Positions 11,630 to 22,639 of a DNA stretch of 64,000 bases are shown here, one piece after another. The translations under genes and the position numbers were made by a program. How positions within the stretch are numbered: position 1 is the first letter of the stretch; the number at the start of each line of letters is the position of its first letter. This DNA comes from Prosapia bicincta. Taxonomy: Eukaryota; Arthropoda; Insecta; Hemiptera; Cercopidae. The notes beneath the pieces are model-generated. The model did not search any database. It saw only the letters and a list, made by a program, of their open reading frames with translations, and was not told where the DNA came from. The stretch covers positions 108,113,850 through 108,177,849 of the forward strand of contig JBAIZL010000001.1 of NCBI GenBank assembly GCA_036971475.1, read 5' to 3'.

Positions 11630-12175
11630 AACTCATTATTAGTATTTCTAAAGCTTCATAAATATTCATTCTCAGGCCTTTGTTAATTTCTTTTACAAGT
11701 ATCATATTATCTATATTAGGAAATATGTGATTATTATTAATACAATGACTAGCAAAATTTGATTTATAAATATTCTGGCTTTTTATATGCATTAAAATGC
11801 TCTTTATATCTATCTTTAGGTTTTTTCTTAGTTTGTCCTATATAAACTTTATTACAATAATCACATTCTAATTTATATACACCGTTTTTTTCATGCATAT
11901 TAATAATATTATTATTATTATTCATTATATTTATTAATTTATTATTAGTATTATATGCGAATTTTATGTTGCTACCTTTAAACAATTTTGTGATATTTTT
12001 TACTTCATTACCAAAAAATGTAAATGAAGTTCATATGACATTTTCATCATTATTTTTGTAAATTAGATTATTATTTTGTTTCTTTAAAATATTATAATTA
12101 AGTTTATCAACACTTTTCTTTTCATAGCCATTCTCAATTGCAATTTGATAGATAATGTTTTTCTCTCTCATCTTG
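11630..12175 (-). pseudogene. Penelope-like element GIY-YIG endonuclease relic (PLE1)
   Basis: Minus-strand translation gives, in order: a segment ending NGYEKKSVDKLNYNILKK (the linker after the RT thumb), an in-frame TGA near 12027, then FTFFGNEVKNITKLFKG, and the endonuclease core GVYKLECDYCNKVYIGQT followed by KDRYKEH. GVY...YIG is the GIY-YIG signature; the Cys pair and the R-YKEH helix are typical of PLE endonucleases. After KPEYL a frameshift leads to SNFASHCINNNH and GLRMNIYEALEI, the usual PLE C terminus. In life such an enzyme nicks target DNA for RT-primed insertion. The RT domain is missing upstream (5' truncation) and the stop plus frameshift make it dead. A ribozyme relic and (TA)n follow downstream, as expected for a PLE 3' end. 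The open frame at 11764-11985 is a piece of this relic, and its first codon is TTG, not ATG. Confidence 0.85.
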
Positions 12176-12245
12176 TTTTCATTATTAAAATGAAACAATA
12201 TATAAATATATTGCACAATATATAAATACAATATATAAATATTGC

Positions 12246-12246
12246 G

Positions 12247-12282
<36 letters not shown>

Positions 12283-12301
12283 TTGTTTTTGTTTTTTTTT
12301 T
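12246..12301. repeat. (AT)n then T-rich tract
   Basis: AT dinucleotides to about 12274, then an almost pure T run. It lies just upstream (minus-strand sense) of the PLE1 relic. Confidence 0.9.
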
Positions 12302-12515
12302 GAGTGCGAAGAGCCTTAACGTTTTATGTATATAAAGTGGAAAAATACACAAAGTGAATTTTAACAATTATTTGAAAAAGCAATATTTTTTTTACTCAGG
12401 GGATTTAAAAGTTAAATGTTTACCAAAATCTAAAAATTAAAAAAAAATAACAGAGCACAGTAGCGTAACTATGATAAATAAATAACAATAACCCTTGCTA
12501 CAAATATTTAAACAC

Positions 12516-12558
12516 CCTTGATGTACATTTCGCCAACACAGTTAGCATCATCAGAAGG
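12516..12558 (-). ncRNA. Hammerhead ribozyme, minimal type I, intact by pairing
   Basis: Minus strand: CCUU (rc 12555-12558), CUGAUGA (rc 12548-12554), helix II GCUAAC/GUUGGC (6 bp with one U-G, loop UGU), GAAA (rc 12528-12531), 8-base palindromic helix III AUGUACAU (rc 12521-12528), cleavage base C (rc 12520), then AAGG (rc 12516-12519) pairing with CCUU. All conserved hammerhead bases are present, and the cleavage triplet AUC is among the favoured ones. The nearest recognisable PLE coding relic ends about 340 bp away, so this is probably a separate solo terminal fragment. Confidence 0.75.
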
Positions 12559-12761
12559 TTACAAACATACTAAGACTGATTTATTTATTACAATGGTTTC
12601 CCTTAATAGATAACGCACGCCTGAAGGAGAACTTAAGAAGTTATATATACAATATCAAGACCAAAGTGGCATAATAATTGCTCGTATATTACAATAAAAA
12701 TATTGGCAAAAATCCCCAAATCCATAAAAATAACTAATATTACAAGGTACTTAAGATTAAA

Positions 12762-12804
12762 CCCTTATTTACGTTTCGATGACCATGTCATATTCATCAG
12801 AGGG
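12762..12804 (-). ncRNA. Hammerhead ribozyme relic, helix III damaged
   Basis: CUGAUGA (rc 12794-12800), 5-bp helix II with an AUG loop, GAAA (rc 12774-12777) and CCCU/AGGG helix I are intact. The helix III segment ACGUAAAU is no longer self-complementary. Confidence 0.6.
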
Positions 12805-12888
12805 TATGGTGAAACAGTATTAATTTGAATTAGTCTAGACTGACAGTCTAGTTTATAAATTATTCTATTCTAGATTATAATTTTGTAA

Positions 12889-12935
12889 TCCTCTGATGAG
12901 GAGGAAATTTGGTCACCGAAATGTACACGTGTTTA
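12889..12935 (+). ncRNA. Degenerate hammerhead relic
   Basis: CUGAUGA (12893-12899) and GAAA (12918-12921) followed by UGUACA remain. Helix II is reduced to about two pairs and helix I is lost. Confidence 0.45.
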
Positions 12936-13012
12936 TTCTTATGTGACTTGTAATATTAGTTATTGATTTTTGTGTGGTGGTATTGGGGTTTTTGCCAATA
13001 TTTTTATTGTAA

Positions 13013-14451
13013 TGAGAAGTTAAGCCTCGATAATTTTAAGGAACATTGCCGTGTAAAGGTAGCTAAGTTTTAAAAGGGGACTTAATAACTTTAAACAATA
13101 AAGCCAACTACACTACTAAAGTCACTCAATGCGCCACATCTGCACAATGACACTGACTGGACTGGAATACGAATTAGCAACGTAGGTTCTCTGCGTGGAC
13201 AGAATTTGGCCTCCTATTCCTCCAAACGGTGCCGCGACCCCAACCCTCTATCAGCTTTCACTTTTCGTAGAATCCTATTCCAGTTTTATTCAGACTGTAG
13301 AGGCCTGGTGAACTTTAAAAACTGCTTGAGTATACGTTGTCGTGGAAACTACAATGAACTCCCAGTTGTAAATTTGTAGAAAAGAAATTAATTACTACTC
13401 AGATATTGAGTTAAAACCTTACGAAACTACGGGAAAATCGATGGAGGATTGTCTTTCATATGAAAAATTGTTCATTAAAATCGATTCAGTAATTCATCTG
13501 AACAAATAAGACAATATAAAGTAGGTAAAAAATAAATTACAAGCCATGTACTAGAGGAAGATGTTGCACAACTGAAATGGAACTACAAGGAAATGATCCT
13601 CGTACGTTTGAAAAACATATTGAAATCAATCTAATGCTTCCAGAATAATCATTAAAAAAGTTTTAGCGAAACGGATAAAAAATGTTGGGTAAAAAATAAT
13701 TAATAAAATTAAAAATAAAAGTAATAGTTTATTGAACCACAATGCGTCATTTCTTGCAAAATAAAAATTAAGAGAGGATGATTTTATTTAGTTTGAATTC
13801 TAGAAAGTGGCTAGACAAACGCATAATCGCTGGCTATCGGCATTCAATCCTTGTAAAATTGGAACACGACCAACGGGTTATGATCTTCTCTAATAAACAA
13901 AATCATCGAAAACTGACCAGTAGTTTCGGTTAACATAAAATAATTAACTGTCGATAGAGGGAGGGAGTTCCTCACGGCGGAGCACTGTGATAAGGACTTA
14001 CAGTGAGATCACACCAGTGTAGTCATTGTTGTGGAAGGAGATGTGATTGACTCGAGGCATTTACGCGGTCAGTCAGCAGTGTATCCGACAACACCTCTTC
14101 TCTCCACCGGCCTCATTGCTCCGGAATTGATTAAGAGAACACTATGCTTACTAGATCACTGCTACAAATTGCCACCACACCAATGATCTGTACCCAATTA
14201 TAAACCTTACCCAACTAGCCTTTAACGGGTTTAGTTAGCACGTCCAGCCGGCCATTTGTCGTATTCCTAGCTTTCCGTCGAATGGGGTGTCACGAGCACA
14301 TTGGAATGAAGCTGAAACTGTGGTGTCTTGGATATTTATCACTTTTGACAGGAATGTCGCTCTAAATGTGCAGTATTGCTCCTGTTGGGCGTTTACTGAG
14401 AATTAATGCTTTATGCGTTAACTGTAGTCTCTCCTCTAATACTCCCATTTA
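13013..14451. other. No confident gene; GC-richer open stretches
   Basis: Two frames stay open here without an ATG start: 13095-13379 (94 codons, plus) and about 14005-14184 (about 59 codons, plus). Neither shows a motif I recognise. Frames of this length are expected by chance in 64 kb, so I do not call genes. The patch at 13960-14140 is GC-richer than its surroundings. Confidence 0.4.
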
Positions 14452-15838
14452 GCGTTAGTACCCTACGTTATTCATGTAACTCTACACGTTAGTACAAATT
14501 TATACCTATTTAAAATTAGTACCCTACGTTACTTACTTAACTCTTCACATTAGTACAAATTTATACCTATTTAAAATTAGTACCCTACGTTACACGCGTA
14601 ACTCTACACGTTAGTACAAATTTATACCTATTTAAAATTTGTACCCTACGTTACTCACGTAACTCTACACGTTAGTACAAATTTGTACCTGTTTAAAATT
14701 AGTACCCTACGTTACTCATTTAACTCTACACGTTAGTACAAAATTGTACTTGTTTAAAATTAGTACCCTACGTTACTCACTTAACTCTACACGTTAGTAC
14801 AAAATTGTACCTGTTTAAAATTAGTACCCTAGGTTACTCACTTAACTCTACACGTTAGTACAAATTTGTACCTGTTTAAAATTAGTACCCTACGTTACTC
14901 ATTTAACTCTACACGTTAGTACAAGATTGTACCTGTTTAAAATTAGTACCCTACGTTACTCACTTAACTCTACACGTTAGTACAAATTTGTACCTGTTTA
15001 AAATTAGTACCCTACGTTACTCACTTAACTCTACACGTTAGTACAAAATTGTACTTGTTTAAAATTAGTACCCTACGTTACTCACTTAACTCTACACGTT
15101 AGTACAAAATTGTACCTGTTTAAAATTAGTACCCTAGGTTACTCACTTAACTCTACACGTTAGTACAAATTTGTACCTGTTTAAAATTAGTACCCTACGT
15201 TACTCATTTAACTCTACACGTTAGTACAAGATTGTACCTGTTTAAAATTAGTACCCTACGTTACTCACTTAACTCTACACGTTAGTACAAATTTGTACCT
15301 GTTTAAAATTAGTACCCTACGTTACTCACTTAACTCTACACGTTAGTACAAATTTGAACCTATTTAAAATTTGTACCCTACGTTAGACGCGTAACTCTAC
15401 AGGTTAGTACAAATTTGTAATTATTTAAAATTATTACCCTACGTTATACGCGTAACTCTACACGTCAGTACAAATTTGTACCTGTTTAAAATTAGTACCC
15501 TACGTTACTCACTTAACTCTACACGCTAGTACAAATTTTAACCTATTTAAAATTAGTACCCTACGTTACTCATGTAACTCTACACGTTAGTACAAATTTG
15601 TACCTGTTTAAAATTAGTACCCTACGTTAGACGCGTAACTCTACAGGTTAGTACAAATTTCAACCTATTTAAAATTAGTATCCTACGTTACACTCGTAAC
15701 TCTACACGTTAGTACAAATTTCAACCTATTTAAAATTAGTATCCTACGTTACACTCGTAACTCTACACGTTAGTATAAATTTGAACCTATTTAAAATTAG
15801 TTCCTCGCGTTACATGCGTATCTCCGCACGTTAAATTC
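14452..15838. repeat. 61-bp satellite array (about 22 copies)
   Basis: Unit contains TTAGTACCCTACGTTACTC, ACTTAACTCTACACGTTAG and a central 14-bp perfect palindrome GTACAAATTTGTAC (for example 14675-14688). Outer units are more diverged than inner ones. A five-unit, 305-bp higher-order repeat is visible: the variant ACAAAATTGTACTTG at 14738 recurs at 15043, and the CCCTAGG and ACAAGATTG variants follow in the same order in both blocks. No coding potential. Confidence 0.95.
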
Positions 15839-17699
15839 GATTACAGTACCGAATTACTTGAGACCTTGAAGTAATAAAAATTACAAGAACGCTACTTGTA
15901 TTACTACGTTTTTCGTAATTAGGTGTAATTACTAATAACTTCTGAGGCTACGTTTGCATCATTACTGGACGTGCGATGTGCGCACTATCTGTACGATGAC
16001 ACAATAAAGTGGCCGTCTTGACCTTACGTACAAATTATTGTTATCAGTGCGGTGCATGTAACCTCAATGCGGTGTCATAGCGCGATACCTGAATTAAATG
16101 TTATTTACGTTGTGACAAAGGCGTGGTAAACAAGTCACCTCATGAGGCACAGCATTTTATAGCTCTAACCAAACAGTTTTCTTATTCACAAATGTATAAG
16201 ATCGACTATGACTGTACGGAGCACGTTTATAAATTTCTCCTTAATAACATGTTAAAGTTTCGTCTCGTTGATGTTTTAAAGGGTTACTATTTCTTGTGGC
16301 TCTAAAACCGTAAAGTGAATGTGTATGTGCCATAAACAATTAATGTAATATAATCAACTAAATGTACCATTTAATTCATTGTAATGTGAAATGAATATGA
16401 ATATTTACAACTTTATAAACATCCCAATTTTATAAAATTTTAAATTAAGGGGAAAAGGTCTGATAAAACAAATTATCAGTTTTGATGGTTTGCCCTCCTT
16501 GTGAATACATTTTCACTAATCAAGAGACAAAGAGCAGGATCACACTGTAATTGTTTATCCAGCATTGGAGTTGTTGAAGGGGTAGAAAATCTGTTGCATC
16601 GACGATAGAGTTTCAAATTAGATTAAATACAGAAATAAGAAAGATACTTTCTAGTATTGCGATAGTTTTGGACATGGTGCCTGCTGCATTTGGTTTTTTT
16701 CAAGTTATAAAAATTGATCAAATTTCGTTATTGGCTGGGCCACTAACTTAATTCTGACCTACATGTAGTCTTTCTGGGCTTCTACAGTTTATATTCACTA
16801 ATCCATTTATTTCAACGTACTTGAAACTGGTAAGGTTACAATAGACTGAAATAGGGCTTGTAAATGCATTAATGTCCAACCAAAAATCATTCAATTCATT
16901 GCAAATTATCTAAATATGGAGCAGTCCAGTTGGAATAAAAAACAGCACTAGCAAGCTTACACCAAGCTACACATGAACTTTGTAATATACTTCGATTGAA
17001 TGTTGCGCGTTTTTAGCAACTTCATTGATCTAACATCTTACACCATAAGAAATTGCTACTCAATATAATCTAACGAATTAAGAAATAAAAAAAAACCAGC
17101 TACCTTTAAAAAAATCAAGGAAACCGTATTTACCAACTGTAGCAGAAATTACAGTTTTAAACATTATTTTGAAATACGGAAGGTCGACTAAAATTCTATA
17201 ATGATTTTCATTGGTTTAAAAGAAAGCGTCTCCAAGGATTCACGCCATCGTATCAACAAACTTAAGGAATCTATCGACTGACAAATGTCTTTACCTACTT
17301 ACGGTTAGGTCGAGTTGACGAAAAACTGTAACTACAGCTATTATTAAAAAGCCGTTAAAAACACAACTATGTTCATTAACATTGGTAAAAGAAACACGTA
17401 AAAGCAATATTTGGTGTGTAGATATACTGCATAGATGCTTGTATTCGCTCGGAGTAACAATAAAATACTGCAATGCAGAAGTTGACCAAATGATATTTCT
17501 TTATTCTGAAAATGTATAATAGGGTTTCTTACAACTTGGAAAGCTTAGGTTAATAGGATAAGTTAATAGTGAAAACTTTAGATGCCTTTTTTAATTTTAA
17601 GACGAGCAGCTTGGATGGTTATTACCGATTAAGTAGGACAGATTGTGATTATGGGTAGGATATAGGGTGACAATTGTATCATGTGACGCTTACTTGAAA
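15839..17699. other. No gene seen
   Basis: Non-repetitive AT-rich DNA between two satellites. Open frames at 16123-16305 and 17291-17473 are short and unrecognised. Confidence 0.6.
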
Positions 17700-19822
17700 T
17701 AGTCCTACAAAGTGTCAGAGCCATTAAGAAGGATCTACCCAATGGAACCAAAAGGAGAAGGGTTAAACGTAAGACGCTGTAAAGCCCTACTCTCTACAGA
17801 GCCCACTAAAAGGTATCTACTCAATGCAACCAAAATGAGAAAGCTTAAACATAAGACGCTGTAAAGCTCTACTTTCTACCGAGCCCATTAAAAGGTATCT
17901 GCCCAATGCAACCAAAAGGAGAAAGCTTAAACATAAGACGCTGTAAAGCTCTACTTTTTACCGAGCCCATTAAAAGGTATCTGCCCAATGCAACCAAAAG
18001 GAGAAAGCTTAAACATAAGTCGCTGTAAAGCTCTACTTTTTACAGAGTCCATTAAGAGGTATCTATCCAATGCAACCAAAAGGAGAAAGGTTAAACATAA
18101 GACGCTGTAAAGCTCTACTTTCTACAGAGCCCATTAAGAAGTATCTATCCAATGCAACCAAAAGGAGAAAGGTTAAACATAAGTCGCTGTAAAGCTCTAC
18201 TTTTTACAGAGTCCATTAAGAGGTATCTATCCAATGCAACCAAAAGGAGAAAGGTTAAACATAAGACGCTGTAAAGCTCTACTTTCTACAGAGCCCATTA
18301 AGAGGTATCTACCCAATGCAACCAAAAGGAGAAAGGTTAAACATAAGACGCTGTAAAGCTCTACTTTCTACAGAGCCCATTAAGAAGTATCTATCCAATG
18401 CAACCAAAAGGAGAAAGGTTAAACATAAGTCGCTGTAAAGCTCTACTTTTTACAGAGTCCATTAAGAGGTATCTATCCAATGCAACCAAAAGGAGAAAGG
18501 TTAAACATAAGACGCTGTAAAGCTCTACTTTCTACAGAGCCCATTAAGAGGTATCTATCCAATGCAACCAAAAGGAGAAAGGTTAAACATAAGTCGCTGT
18601 AAAGCTCTACTTTTTACAGAGTCCATTAAGAGGTATCTATCCAATGCAACCAAAAGGAGAAAGGTTAAACATAAGTCGCTGTAAAGCTCTACTTTTTACA
18701 GAGTCCATTAAGAGGTATCTATCCAATGCAACCAAAAGGAGAAAGGTTAAACATAAGACGCTGTAAAGCTCTACTTTTTACAGAGTCCATTAAGAGGTAT
18801 CTATCCAATGCAACCAAAAGGAGAAAGGTTAAACATAAGACGCTGTAAAGCTCTACTTTCTACAGAGCCCATTAAGAGGTATCTATCCAATGCAACCAAA
18901 AGGAGAAAGGTTAAACATAAGTCGCTGTAAAGCTCTACTTTTTACAGAGTCCATTAAGAGGTATCTATCCAATGCAACCAAAAGGAGAAAGGTTAAACAT
19001 AAGTCGCTGTAAAGCTCTACTTTTTACAGAGTCCATTAAGAGGTATCTATCCAATGCAACCAAAAGGAGAAAGGTTAAACATAAGACGCTGTAAAGCTCT
19101 ACTTTTTACAGAGTCCATTAAGAGGTATCTATCCAATGCAACCAAAAGGAGAAAGGTTAAACATAAGTCGCTGTAAAGCTCTACTTTTTACAGAGTCCAT
19201 TAAGAAGTATCTATCCAATGCAACCAAAAGGAGAAAGGTTAAACATAAGTCGCTGTAAAGCTCTACTTTCTACAGAACCCATTAAGAAGTATCTATCCAA
19301 TGCAACCAAAAGGAGAAAGGTTAAACATAAGACGCTGTAAAGCTCTACTTTCTACAGAACCCATTAAGAGGTATCTATCCAATGCAACCAAAAGGAGAAA
19401 GGTTAAACATAAGACGCTGTAAAGCTCTACTTTCTACAGAGCCCATTAAGAAGTATCTACTCAATGCAACCAAAAGGAGAAAGCCTAAACATAAGTCGCT
19501 GTAAAGCTCTACTTTCTACAGAGCCCATTAAGAGGTATCCACCCAATGCAACCAAAAGAAGAAAACTTAAACATAAGACGCTATAAAGCTCTACTTTCTA
19601 CAGAGCCCATTAAGAGGTATCTACCCAATGCAAGCAAAAGGAGAAAGCTGAAACATAAGACGCTGTAAAGCTCTACTTTATACAGAACCCATTAAGAGGT
19701 ATCTACCCAATGCAAGCAAAAGGAGAAAGCTTAAACATAAGACGCTGTAAAGCTCTACTCTCTACACAGCCCATAAAGAGTTGTCTATTACAACCAAAAG
19801 AACGAAAAAGTTAAACATAAGA
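17700..19822. repeat. 82-bp satellite array (about 25 copies)
   Basis: Unit includes ACATAAGACGCTGTAAAGC, TCTACTTTCTACAGAGCCCA and GGTATCTATCCAATGCAACC; the landmark TTAAACATAA repeats every 82 bp (18091, 18173, 18255). Two linked haplotypes are interspersed: GACGCT...TTCTACAGAGCCC and GTCGCT...TTTTACAGAGTCC. The second allows a 7-bp CTGTAAA/TTTACAG stem around a 9-base loop; the first keeps only CTGTA/TACAG. Edge units are most diverged (17700-17900 and after 19470). Confidence 0.95.
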
Positions 19823-21583
19823 TGTAGTAATAAGTGTTAAATAAAAGGAAAAAGAACCATAAGTATCATGTCATAAAGTAAGAAGATGTAAAGTAATAAA
19901 TTGAGTTAGATGCTTTCTTTTTATGTCATAACTCAGTTTTTTAAGTTGAACTAGGTTTGTTTTAATTGTTGATGTTTTATTTAAGTTGTTTTTTTACATA
20001 CTGTTGTTTTGATTTCATACTATTCAGATATTAAAGTTGTTATAGTTTATAAGATTGTTTTTTTAGTGAATGCGATGGTGGTTTTTCATTTATTTGTTTT
20101 CATTTATATATTTGTATATTATTGTGGTTTTTGTGATGTTTTGTACTAGATTAAACCTATTGGCCTATGCATACTTCTTTCATACATTTATTATGTCTCT
20201 ATGAAATATAATGTATTTTAATACATATCTTTAATATCATAGTTAAAAAGTTAAGCTACTGTAAACGTTTATAGGCAAAGTTCTTCCGTCATTTTTAAAG
20301 TTTCTCTATTAAGTATCAGGTAGGCCTATTATAACTAAATATCTTTAGAATCATGATTGAAATAAAAGTAATTTTCCACATGTGAGAATAAAGTCATTTA
20401 GCTATAAATGTAAAATTTCTATTATTTTTATCAACGAACAAATTCTAAGACGTGTTAAAGAAACACGTAATTATAGAGCTGAATTGTAAATTATAATTCC
20501 GAGAGAAATATTTTAGTAATATCTATTTCTATATCACGTTTTGTTGAATGTTGTGGAGTTACTGAGTGAAATATCGCTTACAGTTCCCATATACCAGTTG
20601 GTTGCAGTATACTCGAAGGCAATGTTACAATAGGTATTATACTTCTTATTGCTATGACTAGGCCCACTTGCAGGATTTTGCGACACCAAATAACAACAGC
20701 ACTGTCATCTTCTTTTTTGTCAATCATATTGTGTAATCACCTGTTGTAAATTTCTTTTTCCGTATTTGCACTGTGTATTTTGTTTTGTAATACTGAGGCC
20801 TACTTGCTGTTTTGTTTGTTTTCCTTCTATCTACAACGTGATTAGCATTATACCAAGAAAGGGAATATCAGCATTAGTCATTTCCTTTATCAAACCATAC
20901 ATGTTGATTGGTGCCTTGAATTAGACTTTGATGCCCTGTTGTAGCCTTCTAAGCTCTGGCATGTATCATTTGAAATAAAGTAAGTAAAAAGGCTGCGTTT
21001 TCAAAAGAATTAAGATAATTATTTCTTATTATGGTAGAACAAGTAGTATTATTGTTAATTATTTTTCAATTACCCATTTTGAATATTATAAATCTTGAAG
21101 AAATATCGTGCTATAATGTTCATTGTCTTAACTATAAAGCCTTCGTACGTGCGTGGGTTTGTGAATGTGTGTGTTCACGCGTACTCTTGTACTTGCGGGG
21201 GTGGAACTTTATTTATAAAGGCATATGTTTATGACTTCAATATATAAATATTATTAATTAATGTAATCATTTTATGTACAATTTCAATCACTTGGAAGTC
21301 ATGTTCGAAGAATTTCAAATACGAAAAAACATTTTAGTTTTGTGTGTTTTTGAACTGTTCAACTGCCCAAGGATTATTACTATAATGTAGGTTACATAAA
21401 GGCATTACAGTTTACATTTGTGTACAGTTTTATTTATTGCTTTGTGGTTTCAAGATTTTACCGAATTAATTATTAGTGTAGTATTAATTTTTGAATTTTA
21501 TTTTTTTGCGTAAAACTAAGGCAATACATTTCCCCCTAAAACTCTAGCTAATGGGTTTTTTAACTACAAGTTTTAAGTAATAT
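19823..21583. other. No gene seen
   Basis: T-rich and AT-rich sequence. The open frame at 21031-21234 has no recognisable features. Confidence 0.6.
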
Positions 21584-21764
21584 TCGAGCTGGCTTGGGAG
21601 TTAAGTAAATAAATATAGACACAGTTACAAAACTTTAATTTCATACGCGTTTTGATGACTTACGTTATCATCATCACTGATGCTACTTCTGTAGTAGCAT
21701 CACTAATGATAATGACATAAGCATCGAAACGAAATTAAAGTTTTGTAACTGTGTATATTTATTT
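21584..21764. mobile_element. Palindromic hammerhead-family repeat, degenerate (family B)
   Basis: Arms 21607-21687 and 21693-21764 are inverted copies with only a few bases between. The left arm read on the minus strand ends ACGCGTATGAAAT, matching the helix III and post-cleavage segment of the 1.8-kb ribozymes, but its core reads GUGAUGA and AAAA. The right arm reads CUAAUGA...GAAA with a broken helix II. Both ribozymes should be dead. On the minus strand, beyond the left arm, AAGCCAGCTCGAATAT (rc about 21585-21600) matches the flank of the 1.8-kb palindrome. Confidence 0.65.
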
Positions 21765-22417
21765 TGTTTATGCAATAATTTTGTTCAGTAAGTTAACTAG
21801 TTGCATTGAGCAGTTTAGATTAAAAGTGTGATTACAAGATTTCTGCTGAGACAAATTTGCCTAAGAATACTTTTTTCAATACGTTTTGACAGTTTTTTTT
21901 TTAATAACTTGAAAAATCCTACTCTGGTAATTTTCTGTATCAGGCTACCAAAGTGTTCCACTGCACTTCAGTGTACTTACGTGGTTAAGGTTAGTCTACA
22001 AATCACATCTTGTACGTATAACTAAATTTTATTTGTATTGAATCCGTTAAAGAAAATTTAATTTCTTTCATTGTACTTTAAGAACAAAAAAAAATGTACG
22101 TAATGTTTGACGCTTTATAACATTTTGTTATCAAGTAGATTACATGTAGATTAACCAATTGTATTTTACCTTCGTTACAGTTTAGGTAGCCTACATTAAT
22201 CCGCTATCTTGAAAGTTTTCATTGAAGAGTAATGTTTAGATTACAAAATTAAACCTTTTTTTAGCATATAAAAGGAATATAGATAACCTAATTTCTTCGC
22301 TGAAACGAAATATGTTAAGGTTTTCTCCAGTCGTAAATTTTGTGTGAGTGGTGCGTAGTGTAATTTTAAATTAAATTACAATTTATATAGCATTTTTTTG
22401 TTTTCTTCTGTTTGACT

Positions 22418-22625
22418 TAGATGTCTCTTTTCAGCTCCAAATATTCAGCAATCAGTTTAGTTCACTTCCCTTGATAAGTATTTTCCATGTCGGAAATTTT
22501 CTGGTTAAAAAGATATGCATGCTTATCACTGAACGCATCCATATTGACAGGAAAGAAAATCCAAAAGGTGCTTTTTGAGAGGAGCGTTTTATCCCAAATC
22601 TTCGTAAGGTAGTAACAACTGTGCA
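22418..22625 (-). pseudogene. Relic of a repeat-borne arthropod ORF (FFP...SDKH...YQGK type)
   Basis: Minus strand: a YEDLG segment in one frame, then in another frame IFFPVNMDAFSDKHAYLFNQ, KISDMENTYQGK, TGA, TKLIAEYLELKRDI and a stop. From memory this order (YK-LGC-MSLKIHFL, FFPEN, SDEHGERFHQDI, YQGKW, LKRD) is the conserved end of a family of uncharacterised ORFs found in many copies in arthropod genomes. I do not know its function, and its repetitive nature suggests a mobile element. Here it has one frameshift and one internal TGA (where W is usual), so it is a fossil of about 65 codons. No other part of the element is recognisable nearby. Confidence 0.55.
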
Positions 22626-22639
22626 CACAAACTATTTTT

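Larger units (their letters stand above)
12685..13012. mobile_element. Inverted repeat carrying two degenerate hammerheads
   Basis: Left arm (about 12685-12800) and right arm (about 12890-13012) share, in inverted order, CAATAAAAATATTGGCAAAA, an ACTAATATTACAAG segment and a hammerhead. The left arm motif (rc 12762-12804) has CUGAUGA, helix II AUGAC/GUCAU, GAAA and a CCCU/AGGG helix I, but helix III (ACGUAAAU) has lost its palindrome. The right arm motif (12889-12935) keeps CUGAUGA and GAAA but helix II is mostly unpaired. Same style of head-to-head pair as at 1.8 kb. Confidence 0.65.

Noticed and set aside
13095..13379. 94-codon open stretch without ATG in a GC-richer patch
   Set aside because: Length is within chance expectation, no motif is seen and no convincing splice sites flank it.
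14005..14184. Plus-strand open stretch of about 59 codons (VVIVVEGDVIDSRH...)
   Set aside because: Looks protein-like but has no start, no clear splice sites and no family I recognise.
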